From assembly GCA_036759185.1 (NCBI GenBank), contig DAIOVD010000038.1, positions 1-27,490 of the forward strand: DNA of 27,490 nucleotides, read 5' to 3'. Both the position numbers and the translations under genes were made by a program. The DNA comes from CAMDMI01 sp036759185 (GTDB lineage Bacteria > Bacteroidota > Bacteroidia > Cytophagales > Flexibacteraceae). Below the pieces are notes generated by a model that had not been told where the DNA came from, made no database searches, and saw nothing but the letters and a program-made list of their open reading frames with translations. Of the stretch, positions 16,224 to 24,365 are shown in pieces. The stretch's first letter is position 1. Each line of letters begins with the position of its first letter.

Positions 16224-17114
16224 TTAGGCGTTCTGATACACTCCGGCAAAGGCTTTGGCGAAATCTTCCAGCTTCACTTTACCGAATTGAGACGGACGGT
16301 TGGCTTTGAAATCGCGTTCCATGTCACCACTTCTGAGAGCCTGGCCCATTGCCACATAACCCGCGACAATGGCAGGAGCCAGACCAACCTGAGCCATTCC
16401 CTGCGCACTTTGCTCATCGGTAAATTCCACAAACGGAAGTTCCGGCTTGCCAATCGCAGCTCCCAGAACAGAAGCAATTTCTGACCAGGTACGCTCGTCA
16501 CTGGCGATGTAGCGAACAGAAAACCCGTTGAAATTCAAGGCATTGAGTTCTTCAAAAGCAACATCTGCAATGTCGCTGGTGTCGGTTAGTACCAGACTGT
16601 GATCTGCTGGTTGTGTACTTCCGATGATGCCCATGTGTTTGGCCATTCCTGCCATCGAAAACAGGTTGTAGAAGAAATAACTTGGACGAAGTGACTTCAC
16701 ATTCAATCCTTCGACTGCGGCCAGGTGATCTTCCAGAACGGCCAGCCCGTCAACCGGACCACAACCGTTTTTCATATGTGCACCCACCGAACTGAGGGCT
16801 ACGACATTTTTTACTGAGTTCGCTTTAACGGCATCCACCAGTTTTACAACCAGGCTGGTTTGGTATTCAATCCAGTTGGTGACATCCCATTTTGGCGGAA
16901 TCATCAGATACACGGCATCGGCACTGGCAAATGCAGATTTCAGAAAATCTCCATCCTCCAGAGAACCCACCAAAGCAGTGGCTCCCAGTTTTTCAATGGC
17001 TTCGGTTTTATCCGCTTTGGAAGTGATGACACTTACTGTGTGTCCGGCGGCAACTAATTTTTGAGCAAGAGGGCCTGAAATGTGCCCGTTCGAACCTGTT
17101 AATACGTATTTCAT
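16224..17114 (-). CDS. NmrA-like NAD(P)-binding protein, HxlR-associated
   Basis: The start at 17114 gives MKYVLTGSNGHISGPLAQKL, the Rossmann strand and Gly-rich loop right at the N-terminus; the frame open to 17180 would add 22 unlikely residues. The 296-residue protein continues with the NmrA/SDR pattern: VVALSSVGAHMKN where short-chain dehydrogenases have their catalytic Ser region, and SLRPSYFFYNLF further on. It resembles NAD(P)H-binding azoreductase- or quinone-reductase-like proteins (QorB/YtfG group). It is divergent from an HxlR-type regulator. The spacer has a perfect -7 element (TACCTTTG on the minus strand) with a tandem operator-like repeat directly upstream of it, so control by that regulator is likely. 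The pairing of an HxlR regulator with a reductase of this type is often tied to quinone, aldehyde or electrophile stress; this is inference. Confidence 0.85.
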   Translation of the reverse strand: MKYVLTGSNGHISGPLAQKLVAAGHTVSVITSKADKTEAIEKLGATALVGSLEDGDFLKSAFASADAVYLMIPPKWDVTNWIEYQTSLVVKLVDAVKANSVKNVVALSSVGAHMKNGCGPVDGLAVLEDHLAAVEGLNVKSLRPSYFFYNLFSMAGMAKHMGIIGSTQPADHSLVLTDTSDIADVAFEELNALNFNGFSVRYIASDERTWSEIASVLGAAIGKPELPFVEFTDEQSAQGMAQVGLAPAIVAGYVAMGQALRSGDMERDFKANRPSQFGKVKLEDFAKAFAGVYQNA

Positions 17115-17138
17115 TTTTTTTCTTTGAATTGACAGGGG

Positions 17139-17146
17139 CAAAGGTA
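17139..17146 (-). promoter_or_regulatory. -7 element for the HxlR-associated NmrA-like gene
   Basis: Read on the minus strand, TACCTTTG matches TAnnTTTG exactly, 24 bases before the ATG. The tandem repeat at 17152-17186 covers the region where the -33 element should lie. Confidence 0.6.
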
Positions 17147-17151
17147 TTTTT

Positions 17152-17186
17152 GTACTTACAAAAAGTACAGTACTTACCAAAAAGTA
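17152..17186. promoter_or_regulatory. Tandem HxlR-type operator
   Basis: Two copies of GTACTTAC-(C)AAAAAGTA lie 18 bases apart (from 17152 and from 17170). The first is an inverted repeat, GTACTT-N5-AAGTAC-like; the second is the same with one extra C. GTAC/AGTA half-sites with an A-rich centre are characteristic of HxlR-family operators. The site overlaps the expected -33 region of the minus-strand NmrA-like gene and lies 22 bases before the HxlR start codon, so it could control both genes. Confidence 0.68.
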
Positions 17187-17207
17187 GGTAGAAATAATCT
17201 TCGTTTC

Positions 17208-17549
17208 ATGGTAAAAGAATCATCCACCAACAACCTGAACCGCCTTTCCGTACTGGCGAAATGTCCTGTTACCTTTACCCTCGAAAAAATTGGCGGCCGA
17301 TGGAAACCGCTGATCATCTGGCAACTGAAAGAAGGCAAAATGCGGTACAGTGAATTGCGTAAAGCTTTACCCGCTATTTCCGAGAAAATGCTGATTCAGC
17401 AACTGAAGGAACTCGAAACCGATGAGATTGTGATTCGGGAGGCCCGACCAGTTGTGCCACCCTTTGTGGAATACAGCCTGAGCGCAAAGGGAAATGAAAT
17501 ACGTCCAATCCTGGGAGCCATGGCCGAATGGGGCATCCGAAATCAATAA
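17208..17549 (+). CDS. HxlR-family transcriptional regulator
   Basis: This 113-residue protein is almost entirely one winged helix-turn-helix domain. The family signature is clear: CPVTFTLEKIGGRWKPLIIW (from Cys19), then MRYSELRKALPAISEKMLIQ as the recognition region, QLKELETDEIVIREARPVVP for the wing, and VEYSLSAKG near the end. Cys19 is the position of the conserved N-terminal cysteine that senses electrophiles or disulfide stress in members such as YodB and HypR. It binds DNA as a dimer. It is divergent from an NmrA-like gene with an operator-like repeat between, and the dipeptide epimerase gene begins 17 bases after its stop. Confidence 0.93.
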   Translation: MVKESSTNNLNRLSVLAKCPVTFTLEKIGGRWKPLIIWQLKEGKMRYSELRKALPAISEKMLIQQLKELETDEIVIREARPVVPPFVEYSLSAKGNEIRPILGAMAEWGIRNQ

Positions 17550-17566
17550 TTGAACCTATCGTTTCA

Positions 17567-18679
17567 ATGACCAATTCTGTGATTCAGGAAATCACCCTCT
17601 ACAAATCACCTGTCCCATTAAAGGAACCATTTGTGATTTCATTGGGTCCACTTTATTCAGCCGACAATCTGCTGGTGAAAATCCGGACCAATGACGGAAT
17701 CATCGGCTGGGGCGAATGCAGTCCCTTCCGCACCATTCACGGGGAAAGTCAGGAAACCGGGTTTATCGTCGGGCAATATCTGGCGGCCGTTTTGAAAGGA
17801 CAGTATCCTCCCGACATTGCGGCCAATACGATCCGGATGGACAAGTCCATCTTCGGAAACAGCTGCATCAAAAGTGCGTTTGATATGGCTCTGTACGATA
17901 TTTCTTCACAAATGGCGGGCCTTCCTTTGTATCAGTTTCTGGGAGGAAAATCGATCCGTGAGCTGAAAACCGATTACACGGTGAGCATTGGTCCGGTTGA
18001 AAAAATGGTGAGCGATGCCGTCCTGATAAAAGCAGCTGGTTTTGAAATCATCAAAGTCAAACTGGGTGGCGAGCCGAAGGACGATGTGGAGAGAATTCGC
18101 CAGATCCGGGAAGCCGTTGGTTCTGACATTCCCATCCGGATCGACGCCAACCAGGGCTGGAAACCGGAAGATGTACCCGCGATTCTGGAGGCCCTCTCCC
18201 CTTTTCAGATTCAGTTGTGCGAGGAACCGGTGCTTCGACAGCAATTTATGTCACTTCCTCAAATCCGGAAAAACAGTCCCATCCCGATTATGGCCGATGA
18301 AAGCTGCTGCGATCCTTATGATGCCGAACGATTGATCCAACTAAAGGCTTGCGATCTGTTCAACATCAAACTGAGCAAATCGGGAGGCCTTTTCAAAGCC
18401 TTGCAGATTTTAAAAATGGCGGAGCAATCTGGAATCGGCATTCAGGTGGGCGGTTTTCTTGAATCACGACTCGGGTTTACAGCTGCAGCGCACTTCGCTC
18501 AAATCAGCGATTCCGTCCTTCATGTCGATTTTGATACGCCTCTGATGTTTTCGGAAGATCCGGTGGTTGGCGGCATTTCATACGGACCGCACGGCGAAAT
18601 TCATCTTCCTGCCGGAAACGGACTGGGCGCCACCATTGATGATCAATACCTGAAAAAACTGGAGAAGGTGGTGATGTAA
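17567..18679 (+). CDS. Dipeptide epimerase of the enolase superfamily (L-Ala-D/L-Glu epimerase-like)
   Basis: The start at 17567 gives 370 residues and avoids overlap with the HxlR gene; a frame from 17528 is less likely. The protein has the two-domain structure of the mandelate racemase/muconate lactonising group: an N-terminal capping domain to about 125 and a TIM-like barrel. Catalytic features visible are Lys163-x-Lys165 (IIKVKLGG), metal ligands Asp193 (RIDANQGW), Glu219 or 220 (LCEEPV) and Asp244 (ADESCC), and Lys268 (FNIKLSKSGG). The C-terminal Asp321-x-Asp323 (HVDFDTPLM) is the DxD motif that binds the dipeptide amino group in Ala-Glu epimerases such as B. subtilis YkfB. It would interconvert stereoisomers of a dipeptide, perhaps from peptidoglycan turnover. 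Exact substrate specificity is not certain. It follows the HxlR gene by 17 bases. Confidence 0.9.
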   Translation: MTNSVIQEITLYKSPVPLKEPFVISLGPLYSADNLLVKIRTNDGIIGWGECSPFRTIHGESQETGFIVGQYLAAVLKGQYPPDIAANTIRMDKSIFGNSCIKSAFDMALYDISSQMAGLPLYQFLGGKSIRELKTDYTVSIGPVEKMVSDAVLIKAAGFEIIKVKLGGEPKDDVERIRQIREAVGSDIPIRIDANQGWKPEDVPAILEALSPFQIQLCEEPVLRQQFMSLPQIRKNSPIPIMADESCCDPYDAERLIQLKACDLFNIKLSKSGGLFKALQILKMAEQSGIGIQVGGFLESRLGFTAAAHFAQISDSVLHVDFDTPLMFSEDPVVGGISYGPHGEIHLPAGNGLGATIDDQYLKKLEKVVM

Positions 18680-18968
18680 TTTTGGGATTGGTATTTTCCA
18701 ACTACCTGGATCTTGCATAGAAACAGACATTACCAAACAGAAAGGATCTTAAGCCTATTTGTTGATTTTCAATTTCTGTGGTTCTCATTTCAAGTGTCTG
18801 GTTGTTAACAGGAACAATTCGCCCATTTTAGACCTGCGCTTCGAAAAAAAAGCACTGATGGCAACATAATATCCTTTACGCCCAATCCGGATTTACCCAG
18901 AACTGATTTTTATACTCCACTCTTTTTGAGAGTTTTGCAGAAGATTTTCAAAACAAAAATCCGGACAA

Positions 18969-19655
18969 GTGATAGGAATTTTTCAATTTGAACAGAAAAT
19001 AACAGAGTCGAGATTGCTCTTCAGGGTTTTCATTTCGATTTTCACCATCGCTGTTTTTGGATGCAATAATGCTCCTAAGGAAAAATCCAATTCAAATGTC
19101 ACTTCTCCTAAAGACACGTCAACCATAGACGATTTTGCTATACTAAAACAAAAGGAACAGGCATCTTCTGAAAAACTTCCTGGAAATCTTGGGGAGCTGA
19201 TCAGGACAATTTCGTTTTCTGTTCGAACTGATGACAAAACAAACTTTGCCGATGGGCTTGTCCCTTGGGCAAGCATTGAAAAACCAGAAGTTGACATTCC
19301 AAATCTTGTTGATGGAAATGTGATTGTGATTCCAGAACATGAAGTAACAGTAGTAATTGATTACCCACTGAAAAACGAATATAGATTTAATCTGCTATCA
19401 AAAACAGGTTTTACGAAAGTTCAATTACTTAATGAAATTAGTAAGGGGTATTACAAGCTTTACCATGAAGAAGAAGAGACTGCCACGATTAAGACAATAC
19501 CTGTTGGTGAGAGGACAAAAATGTATAACCGAAATCAAACCGATGGTAAGTATGGAGTTTGGGGACACGACATCGCAGATCTGGTTTTATCCGAAATTTC
19601 GGTCTTCAAGAATGCAAATGGAAAACTAATCCTGGCACTGAATATTCAATCGTGA
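18969..19655 (+). CDS. Predicted lipoprotein of unknown function
   Basis: I do not recognise this family. The frame begins at a GTG (18969) and holds a signal sequence, RLLFRVFISIFTIAVFGCNN, with a lipobox-like VFGC; Cys32 would be lipidated. A TTG at 19014 would give a shorter but more typical lipoprotein signal. After a Ser/Lys/Asn-rich linker the mature part (about 190 residues) has a globular, mainly beta look (VIVIPEHEVTVVIDYPLKNE) and ends in KLILALNIQS. There is no ATG in the frame upstream before a stop at 18927. Codon use is more AT-rich than in neighbouring genes. The 289 bases before it show no gene or clear promoter. It may be an envelope protein; nothing indicates a partner. Confidence 0.62.
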   Translation: MIGIFQFEQKITESRLLFRVFISIFTIAVFGCNNAPKEKSNSNVTSPKDTSTIDDFAILKQKEQASSEKLPGNLGELIRTISFSVRTDDKTNFADGLVPWASIEKPEVDIPNLVDGNVIVIPEHEVTVVIDYPLKNEYRFNLLSKTGFTKVQLLNEISKGYYKLYHEEEETATIKTIPVGERTKMYNRNQTDGKYGVWGHDIADLVLSEISVFKNANGKLILALNIQS

Positions 19656-19800
19656 CATTCAATCATTCTGAACTCCAACTTCACGAATCATACCCTCGGC
19701 TAAAATATTAATGGCTTTGTCGTCATACAGTGCTTCTCCTTCCTACAGGAAATTTCATACTCCCATCACAAATCAACCAGACGTTTTCAAAAGAACAAGC

Positions 19801-20379
19801 ATGAAGATAAAGAAGATTTCATTGCTGCTACTATCTCTTTCATTCCTTTGTTTGAGTAGCTGCAAGTCTTTGAAGAATTTGGCTTTTTCAAATCAGCCAA
19901 TTGACACCTTGTCTTATTCTGGTTCCGATTTGTTATCCGGAACCTATTCGAATGCTCCGGATACTTCGGTGAATAAAATAGCCATTGGTCCTCATTATCC
20001 CTCTTTTTCTCAAACCAGTCTTTTCAATAAAATGTCTTTCCGAAAGCAGAATACAGCCAATCCTGAGAAGCAAAAGCTTTGCATTTCAATCCTTTCAAAA
20101 AATAGGTTAAAGTTAATTTTACTTGAAGAGAATAAGCCCGTGGAAGAACTCACAATACGAGGAAAGTTCGAATCGGGTTATTTTTATGGAAGGCAAAAAA
20201 CCATTCTACTTCCATTCTTTCCATTGCTTTGGGGATACCGGTTTGAACGATTTCGGATTGGGAGGTCAGGTGAACATTTGATTTTAAACTTTAGGACAAA
20301 CCAGTGGGCATTCGGGCTGTTTTTTGGATATTCTGAGAATGGGACCTTTTCCGGACTGTATAGAAAAGACACAAAATAA
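19801..20379 (+). CDS. Predicted lipoprotein of unknown function
   Basis: The ATG at 19801 begins a clear lipoprotein signal, MKIKKISLLLLSLSFLCLSS followed by Cys21. A longer frame from 19711 is less likely. The mature part of about 170 residues is rich in Ser, Lys and aromatic residues, with beta-type segments such as LILLEENKPVEELTIRGKFE and a Phe/Leu-rich stretch (TILLPFFPLLWGYRFERFRI, about 140-160). It ends with NGTFSGLYRKDTK. I do not recognise the family; similar small lipoproteins are common in Bacteroidota. It lies 145 bases after another unknown lipoprotein, with no visible terminator between them. Confidence 0.68.
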   Translation: MKIKKISLLLLSLSFLCLSSCKSLKNLAFSNQPIDTLSYSGSDLLSGTYSNAPDTSVNKIAIGPHYPSFSQTSLFNKMSFRKQNTANPEKQKLCISILSKNRLKLILLEENKPVEELTIRGKFESGYFYGRQKTILLPFFPLLWGYRFERFRIGRSGEHLILNFRTNQWAFGLFFGYSENGTFSGLYRKDTK

Positions 20380-20490
20380 CGTCGCTGAATAAATCAGGTT
20401 TGATGGGTCAGAAGAGCCTACCTTGAAATCTCATACTGTTATACTGGCATTTTGGTGACTCATTTTTTCGTGAATTAATCCTGCCACTTC

Positions 20491-20520
20491 TTTGACACCG
20501 AAATCAGCATTTGAATTTTG
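20491..20520 (+). promoter_or_regulatory. Candidate promoter for the UPF0145 gene
   Basis: TTTG at 20491-20494 is followed after 18 bases by GAATTTTG at 20513-20520, which matches TAnnTTTG except at its first base. The 18-base spacing is the same as in the promoters proposed at 1400 and 8108. The ATG is 36 bases further on. Confidence 0.45.
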
Positions 20521-20556
20521 TCTTTACATTTCGGGATAAATAAACAATCGAAAACA

Positions 20557-20889
20557 ATGAACAGCTCTATGTTGATTACCACCAGCAATGCACTGGAAGG
20601 ATACCGGGTTACAAAACAATTGGGATTGGTCCGTGGCATTACCGTTCGATCCCGAAGTTTGCTGGGTAATCTGGCGGGTGGATTTATGACCTTGTTTGGC
20701 GGCAGAAGTTCCATTTACACCGAGCTTTGCGAAAGAACCCGGGAAGAAGCCCTGCAACTGATGATGAAGCATGGAGCGGAAATGGGCTGCAATGCCATCA
20801 TCAATATGCGGTACGATGCAAACGAAGTGATGAGCGGATTAACAGAAGTGCTGGCCTATGGCACAGCCGTGGTGGTTGAAAAGGAGTAG
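20557..20889 (+). CDS. UPF0145 (YbjQ-like) protein
   Basis: The ATG at 20557 gives 110 residues, the normal length of this family; a TTG at 20518 would add 13. The signature elements are present: SMLITTSNALEGYRVTKQLG at the start, LVRGITVRSRSLLGNLAGGF with the conserved Gly-rich centre, and REEALQLMMKHGAEMGCNAI followed by NMRYDAN. YbjQ-type proteins form small ring-shaped oligomers; 'heavy-metal-binding' is sometimes given, but no function is established. The gene appears to be transcribed alone. Confidence 0.9.
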   Translation: MNSSMLITTSNALEGYRVTKQLGLVRGITVRSRSLLGNLAGGFMTLFGGRSSIYTELCERTREEALQLMMKHGAEMGCNAIINMRYDANEVMSGLTEVLAYGTAVVVEKE

Positions 20890-20939
20890 CAAGAAGCGAG
20901 GAGGAAACAATCAGAATATCTGCGATTAAAGTAAACTGA

Positions 20940-20966
20940 GCATTATTTCCTACCAGGAAATAATGC
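20940..20966 (+). terminator. Perfect 12-bp hairpin after the UPF0145 gene
   Basis: GCATTATTTCCT and AGGAAATAATGC pair perfectly around the loop ACC, 50 bases after the UPF0145 stop. The bases after it (CGCCTTCTTTGTTT) are only moderately T-rich, so it is a possible terminator, not a certain one. Confidence 0.45.
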
Positions 20967-21044
20967 CGCCTTCTTTGTTTAACTGGCTTCGGAAAAACAA
21001 GAACAGAATCCCCCTCGCCAATCTCTCATCCCAACCCAAATGTG

Positions 21045-21144
21045 NNNNNNNNNNNNNNNNNNNNNNNNNNNNNNNNNNNNNNNNNNNNNNNNNNNNNNNN
21101 NNNNNNNNNNNNNNNNNNNNNNNNNNNNNNNNNNNNNNNNNNNN
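21045..21144. other. Unresolved assembly gap (100 N) without flanking overlap
   Basis: Unlike the other two N runs, the sequence before (ending CCCAAATGTG) and after (starting GCCGGAATCC) shows no shared stretch. The 100 N are therefore a placeholder of unknown real length, and sequence is truly missing here. Confidence 0.85.
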
Positions 21145-21413
21145 GCCGGAATCCCTCTGAAATTATCTTATAATCCGCATATTCACCTCTTTTCCTTGTC
21201 CAGAAGAATCATCCGGCAGGTAAATACAAGAATGTATTTCAACCCTCTGTTCGATGCGATATCGGACAACATCAACGAAGGATATTAGGATTTCTGATTT
21301 GTCGGTGATTTTCGCACACAGGAATTATGCAGCGAAAAAGAAGCCATCACATTTCTGGATCCAGTTTCCAGTCAATTAAAAATTTGCCTTTACTTGCGGT
21401 TCAATCATACTCT

Positions 21414-23927
21414 ATGAATCCTCGAATTCCTTTCCTCACCACCATTTTCTTTTGTCTTCTTTCTATTAATGCATTCAGCCAATCTGATCCGGAAAGGAAA
21501 TATTCAAAATCTGACGAGATTATCCGGTTCGGGCAATCGAGATCCGGTCCGGGTGAATTGCCTGCACCCACCGCAGTTACCAACAACCGAATTTTTGAAA
21601 TGCAAATCACTTCGGGTTTGCATGAAAACGAACAGTTGGAAGCCGAAATCGCCACATTGGACGGAGGTTATGCCTACGTGGGTAATATTTCCACTCCCAG
21701 CGGAGGTGGCAAGGCGAAAGGATTTTTCACAAAAATCAATCCGTCCGGCGTGGAGCAATGGACAGTGCAGTTTGAATCGGCAAATGGTTACAACTTCGTT
21801 GTGCACGATCTTGTGCAACTTCGTCAATCAACCGGCGAATACATGGTTGTTGGAACTCTGTACAATGGTTCGGACATATTCGTAACGGTCATGCGGTTCA
21901 ATTTGCAAGGGATCCAGACGAGTGGGGCATTTTTGTATGGCGAGTCGCCATTTTCCAACAGTCAACGAACCGCAAACCTGGTGGAAACCTACTCCGGCGG
22001 AATATATGTATCCACCTTCAAACCAGGTGGCATGCTGGTGTACAACATCAGCAACGGCACAAACATCGGTACCGGGGATTGCAAGTTTGTTCCCACCCAG
22101 CAAAATGTAAAATCGCTCCGTCCGGCAAAGAGTTCATCTTTTGCCGCCATCGGTGACAACGAACTGACGATTCTGGCCAGCGACATGTCGGTTCTGTTTC
22201 AGGCTCAAATTCCCGGGATGAACATTAAAGACTGTGTCTTTGGCGCCAACAATCTTTATCTGGCGGGAAGCATCGGAGAAAAATGCGGTCTGGCCAGTTT
22301 TGCTCTGACCTTAGGTAAGCCCACGTCGGTGAGCTGGAGCAAAATCTACACATTTGCCAACAATGAACTCAACAGTTCCTTTATGGGAATCGATTTGCTT
22401 TCGGACGGAAACCCTGGAGTATTTGGCAAATCCTATAATCTGGCAACCAGTTCCTTCCGGCCCATATTTATCAAGGTAAATGCCACAACCGGGGCATCCA
22501 TGTGGGCAACACACAGTACCCTTAAAATCCTGAACGACCAGCGGGTGGTGCCATTTCTCAAAAACGAAAATGGAAACTACGCCGCCATTTTCACATCCAA
22601 CTGGACCACAACCGGAGGTACAACCGATAACTGTCTGGTCGAAATTACTCCAACCGGAAGTCTGAATAACTGCTATGCCGCCACTGCCACAGCAACTGTG
22701 ACCAATGGAACGATCGCTTATACCGCCAACACTGCCACCAGCACAAACTCCGGCAGTGGAAACCCAACCATCTCCGGTACGACTCCTCCTTACAGCAGTT
22801 CATTTAACAACAACGTATATGAGCTAACTCTTTGCTCCGGAACCACACCTGGTCCGGTTGCCAATTTCAAAGCAAGCCGGACAAGCGTGACGAAAGGACA
22901 AACCGTCCGTTTTACCGATCTTTCAACCAACACTCCAACCAGCTGGTCATGGAGCAGCACGCCATTACTGCTTTGGAACACAAGCACCTCGCAGCATCCC
23001 AATGCAACTATGCCAAATACCGCTACGGGTTGTTATGCTATTACCCTCACTGCCACCAATACCAACGGAACCGACACGGAAACCAAAACCTGTTACCTCA
23101 ATGTAGTTCAGAATCCGGTTTCTTTGTATGACACACTCGACAATTTTGGCATTGGCCTGAATCCATCGACTCTCCTGACGGCTGTGTCGGGTTATGTTAC
23201 CGGAACCAACGGCTTCAATGACCGGGCCAAGGCTGAAAAATTTGTGAACCCCATCAACACCCGGAAATTGTACGGAGCCTTGTTCCGCTATGGAAAAGGA
23301 AAGAATGTGACCTCCCCTTCCATCGAAATGGATGCATGGAATGTCAATGCCGGCTCTCCCGGAACTGTGGCAGGGTCTGTTTCGGTACCGCTGCCGACTA
23401 TTCTTGGCCATATTTCCGGCAATCAATACACGAAGATCACCTTCCCTGCTCCCGTCACAGTTTCTTCAACCTTTTTCGTGGGCTTTCAGGTTCCACAGGG
23501 CCCTGATACACTGGCGATCCGCTCCAGTTTGCTGGGACCAGACAATTCGGGTACCGCCTGGGAACAATGGGATAACCAGACATGGCACGAAATGTCGGCA
23601 ACCAATGCCTGGGCTGCCGACATTTCCCTGATGGTGTTTCCGATTATGATCAATACAATTACAGGTGTGGAAGAAATCATTGGCGGTCCTGAAGTGTTGT
23701 TGTATCCAAATCCTGCCACAGACCAGATTCGTCTGATGGAACGGGAGGCAGGAAGTACCGTCCGTGTTCAGGTATTTTCTCTCCAGGGTTCTTTACAGAA
23801 GGAAATGAACACATCTGGAGGTCCGATCGACCACATCAACCTGAACGGATTGGCGAAAGGTCTGTATATGGTTGGCCTCACCAACCGGGAAGGCAAAACG
23901 ACGTGGGAGAAGGTGGTGAAGGAGTAA
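21414..23927 (+). CDS. Secreted multi-domain protein with PKD domain and T9SS type A sorting domain
   Basis: The ATG at 21414 begins a signal peptide (MNPRIPFLTTIFFCLLSINA, cleaved near FSQ); the frame open from 21327 is not needed. The 837-residue product has an N-terminal region (about 40-470) of repeated beta segments, such as YAYVGNISTPSGGGKAKGFF and GEYMVVGTLYNGSDIFVTVM, that looks like a beta-propeller. A PKD domain spans about 478-565 (VANFKASRTSVTKGQTVRFT to YAITLTATNTNGTDTETKTC). A beta-sandwich-like region covers 565-755. The C-terminal domain from about 759 has the hallmark VLLYPNPATDQI and ends GLTNREGKTTWEKVVKE, a type A sorting signal for the type IX secretion system. The protein is thus carried across the outer membrane, then released or anchored to the surface. 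No enzyme motif is visible, so an adhesive or structural role is possible. Confidence 0.88.
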   Translation: MNPRIPFLTTIFFCLLSINAFSQSDPERKYSKSDEIIRFGQSRSGPGELPAPTAVTNNRIFEMQITSGLHENEQLEAEIATLDGGYAYVGNISTPSGGGKAKGFFTKINPSGVEQWTVQFESANGYNFVVHDLVQLRQSTGEYMVVGTLYNGSDIFVTVMRFNLQGIQTSGAFLYGESPFSNSQRTANLVETYSGGIYVSTFKPGGMLVYNISNGTNIGTGDCKFVPTQQNVKSLRPAKSSSFAAIGDNELTILASDMSVLFQAQIPGMNIKDCVFGANNLYLAGSIGEKCGLASFALTLGKPTSVSWSKIYTFANNELNSSFMGIDLLSDGNPGVFGKSYNLATSSFRPIFIKVNATTGASMWATHSTLKILNDQRVVPFLKNENGNYAAIFTSNWTTTGGTTDNCLVEITPTGSLNNCYAATATATVTNGTIAYTANTATSTNSGSGNPTISGTTPPYSSSFNNNVYELTLCSGTTPGPVANFKASRTSVTKGQTVRFTDLSTNTPTSWSWSSTPLLLWNTSTSQHPNATMPNTATGCYAITLTATNTNGTDTETKTCYLNVVQNPVSLYDTLDNFGIGLNPSTLLTAVSGYVTGTNGFNDRAKAEKFVNPINTRKLYGALFRYGKGKNVTSPSIEMDAWNVNAGSPGTVAGSVSVPLPTILGHISGNQYTKITFPAPVTVSSTFFVGFQVPQGPDTLAIRSSLLGPDNSGTAWEQWDNQTWHEMSATNAWAADISLMVFPIMINTITGVEEIIGGPEVLLYPNPATDQIRLMEREAGSTVRVQVFSLQGSLQKEMNTSGGPIDHINLNGLAKGLYMVGLTNREGKTTWEKVVKE

Positions 23928-24365
23928 TTCAAGGTGTGTGGTGCGTGGTTAGTGGTGAGTTATGAATGATGAGTTATGAATGATGAATAGAATGCAGAGG
24001 GAGGAGCGTGATTCGTGGTTCGTGATGGTTGAAGTGGCGCATACAGGGGCAATTTATAAATGATGAGTTATGAATTATGAATGGAATACAGAGGGAGGAG
24101 CGTGGTTCGTGATGGTTAAAGTGGTGCCTACAGGGGCAAATTATGAATTATGAATGGAATGCATTGTTGCGTTTGTCTTTGGGTGGTGGCTGTTGCCGGG
24201 AAAGAGCAATGCGGGCTCATACCTTTTCATCTTCGGATGTTTCAGAATGGTAGGGCGATTTGATAGTTTGGCCACAAAATCCAATTTCCAGTTGGGCATG
24301 TCCATTTTGAAGGCTCAATCCAAAACCAATACGTAAACAAGTAACACCCCTCAACAAAATAAACA
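23928..24365. other. Non-coding spacer with degenerate repeats
   Basis: About 440 bases between the T9SS gene and the DUF1877 gene hold two long imperfect repeats and a partial third (see the repeat entry). Beyond 24165 I see no further structure. A 60-codon frame at 24154-24336 grows out of the repeat and lacks convincing coding character. Confidence 0.6.
23967..24164. repeat. Two tandem imperfect ~90-base repeats plus a partial third copy
   Basis: Copy 1 (23967-24060) and copy 2 (24061 to about 24147) share TGATGAGTTATGAAT, then GAGGGAGGAGCGTG, TTCGTGATGGTT and TACAGGGGCAA in the same order; copy 2 lacks about 8 bases in the middle. A partial third copy (24141-24164) repeats TTATGAATTATGAATGGAAT. 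The two full copies are adjacent and differ at scattered bases, so this is an older tandem duplication. Confidence 0.85.

Larger units (their letters stand above)
20890..21413. other. Spacer with an unresolved gap; no gene supported
   Basis: This 524-base stretch contains the 100-N run, a perfect hairpin at 20940-20966, and flanking sequence without convincing coding content. After the gap a plus-strand frame stays open to 21288 (ending MYFNPLFDAISDNINEGY). It could be the tail of a gene lost in the gap or chance; I cannot support it. Confidence 0.5.

Noticed and set aside
20963..21160. A short plus-strand gene running into the third gap
   Set aside because: It begins within the 12-bp hairpin, most of its length is N, and no protein pattern is visible.
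23967..24164. A CRISPR array
   Set aside because: Only two long adjacent repeats without regular unique spacers, and no cas genes.
24154..24336. A 60-codon protein between the T9SS and DUF1877 genes
   Set aside because: It starts inside the degenerate repeat, has no recognisable pattern and no promoter or ribosome-site support.
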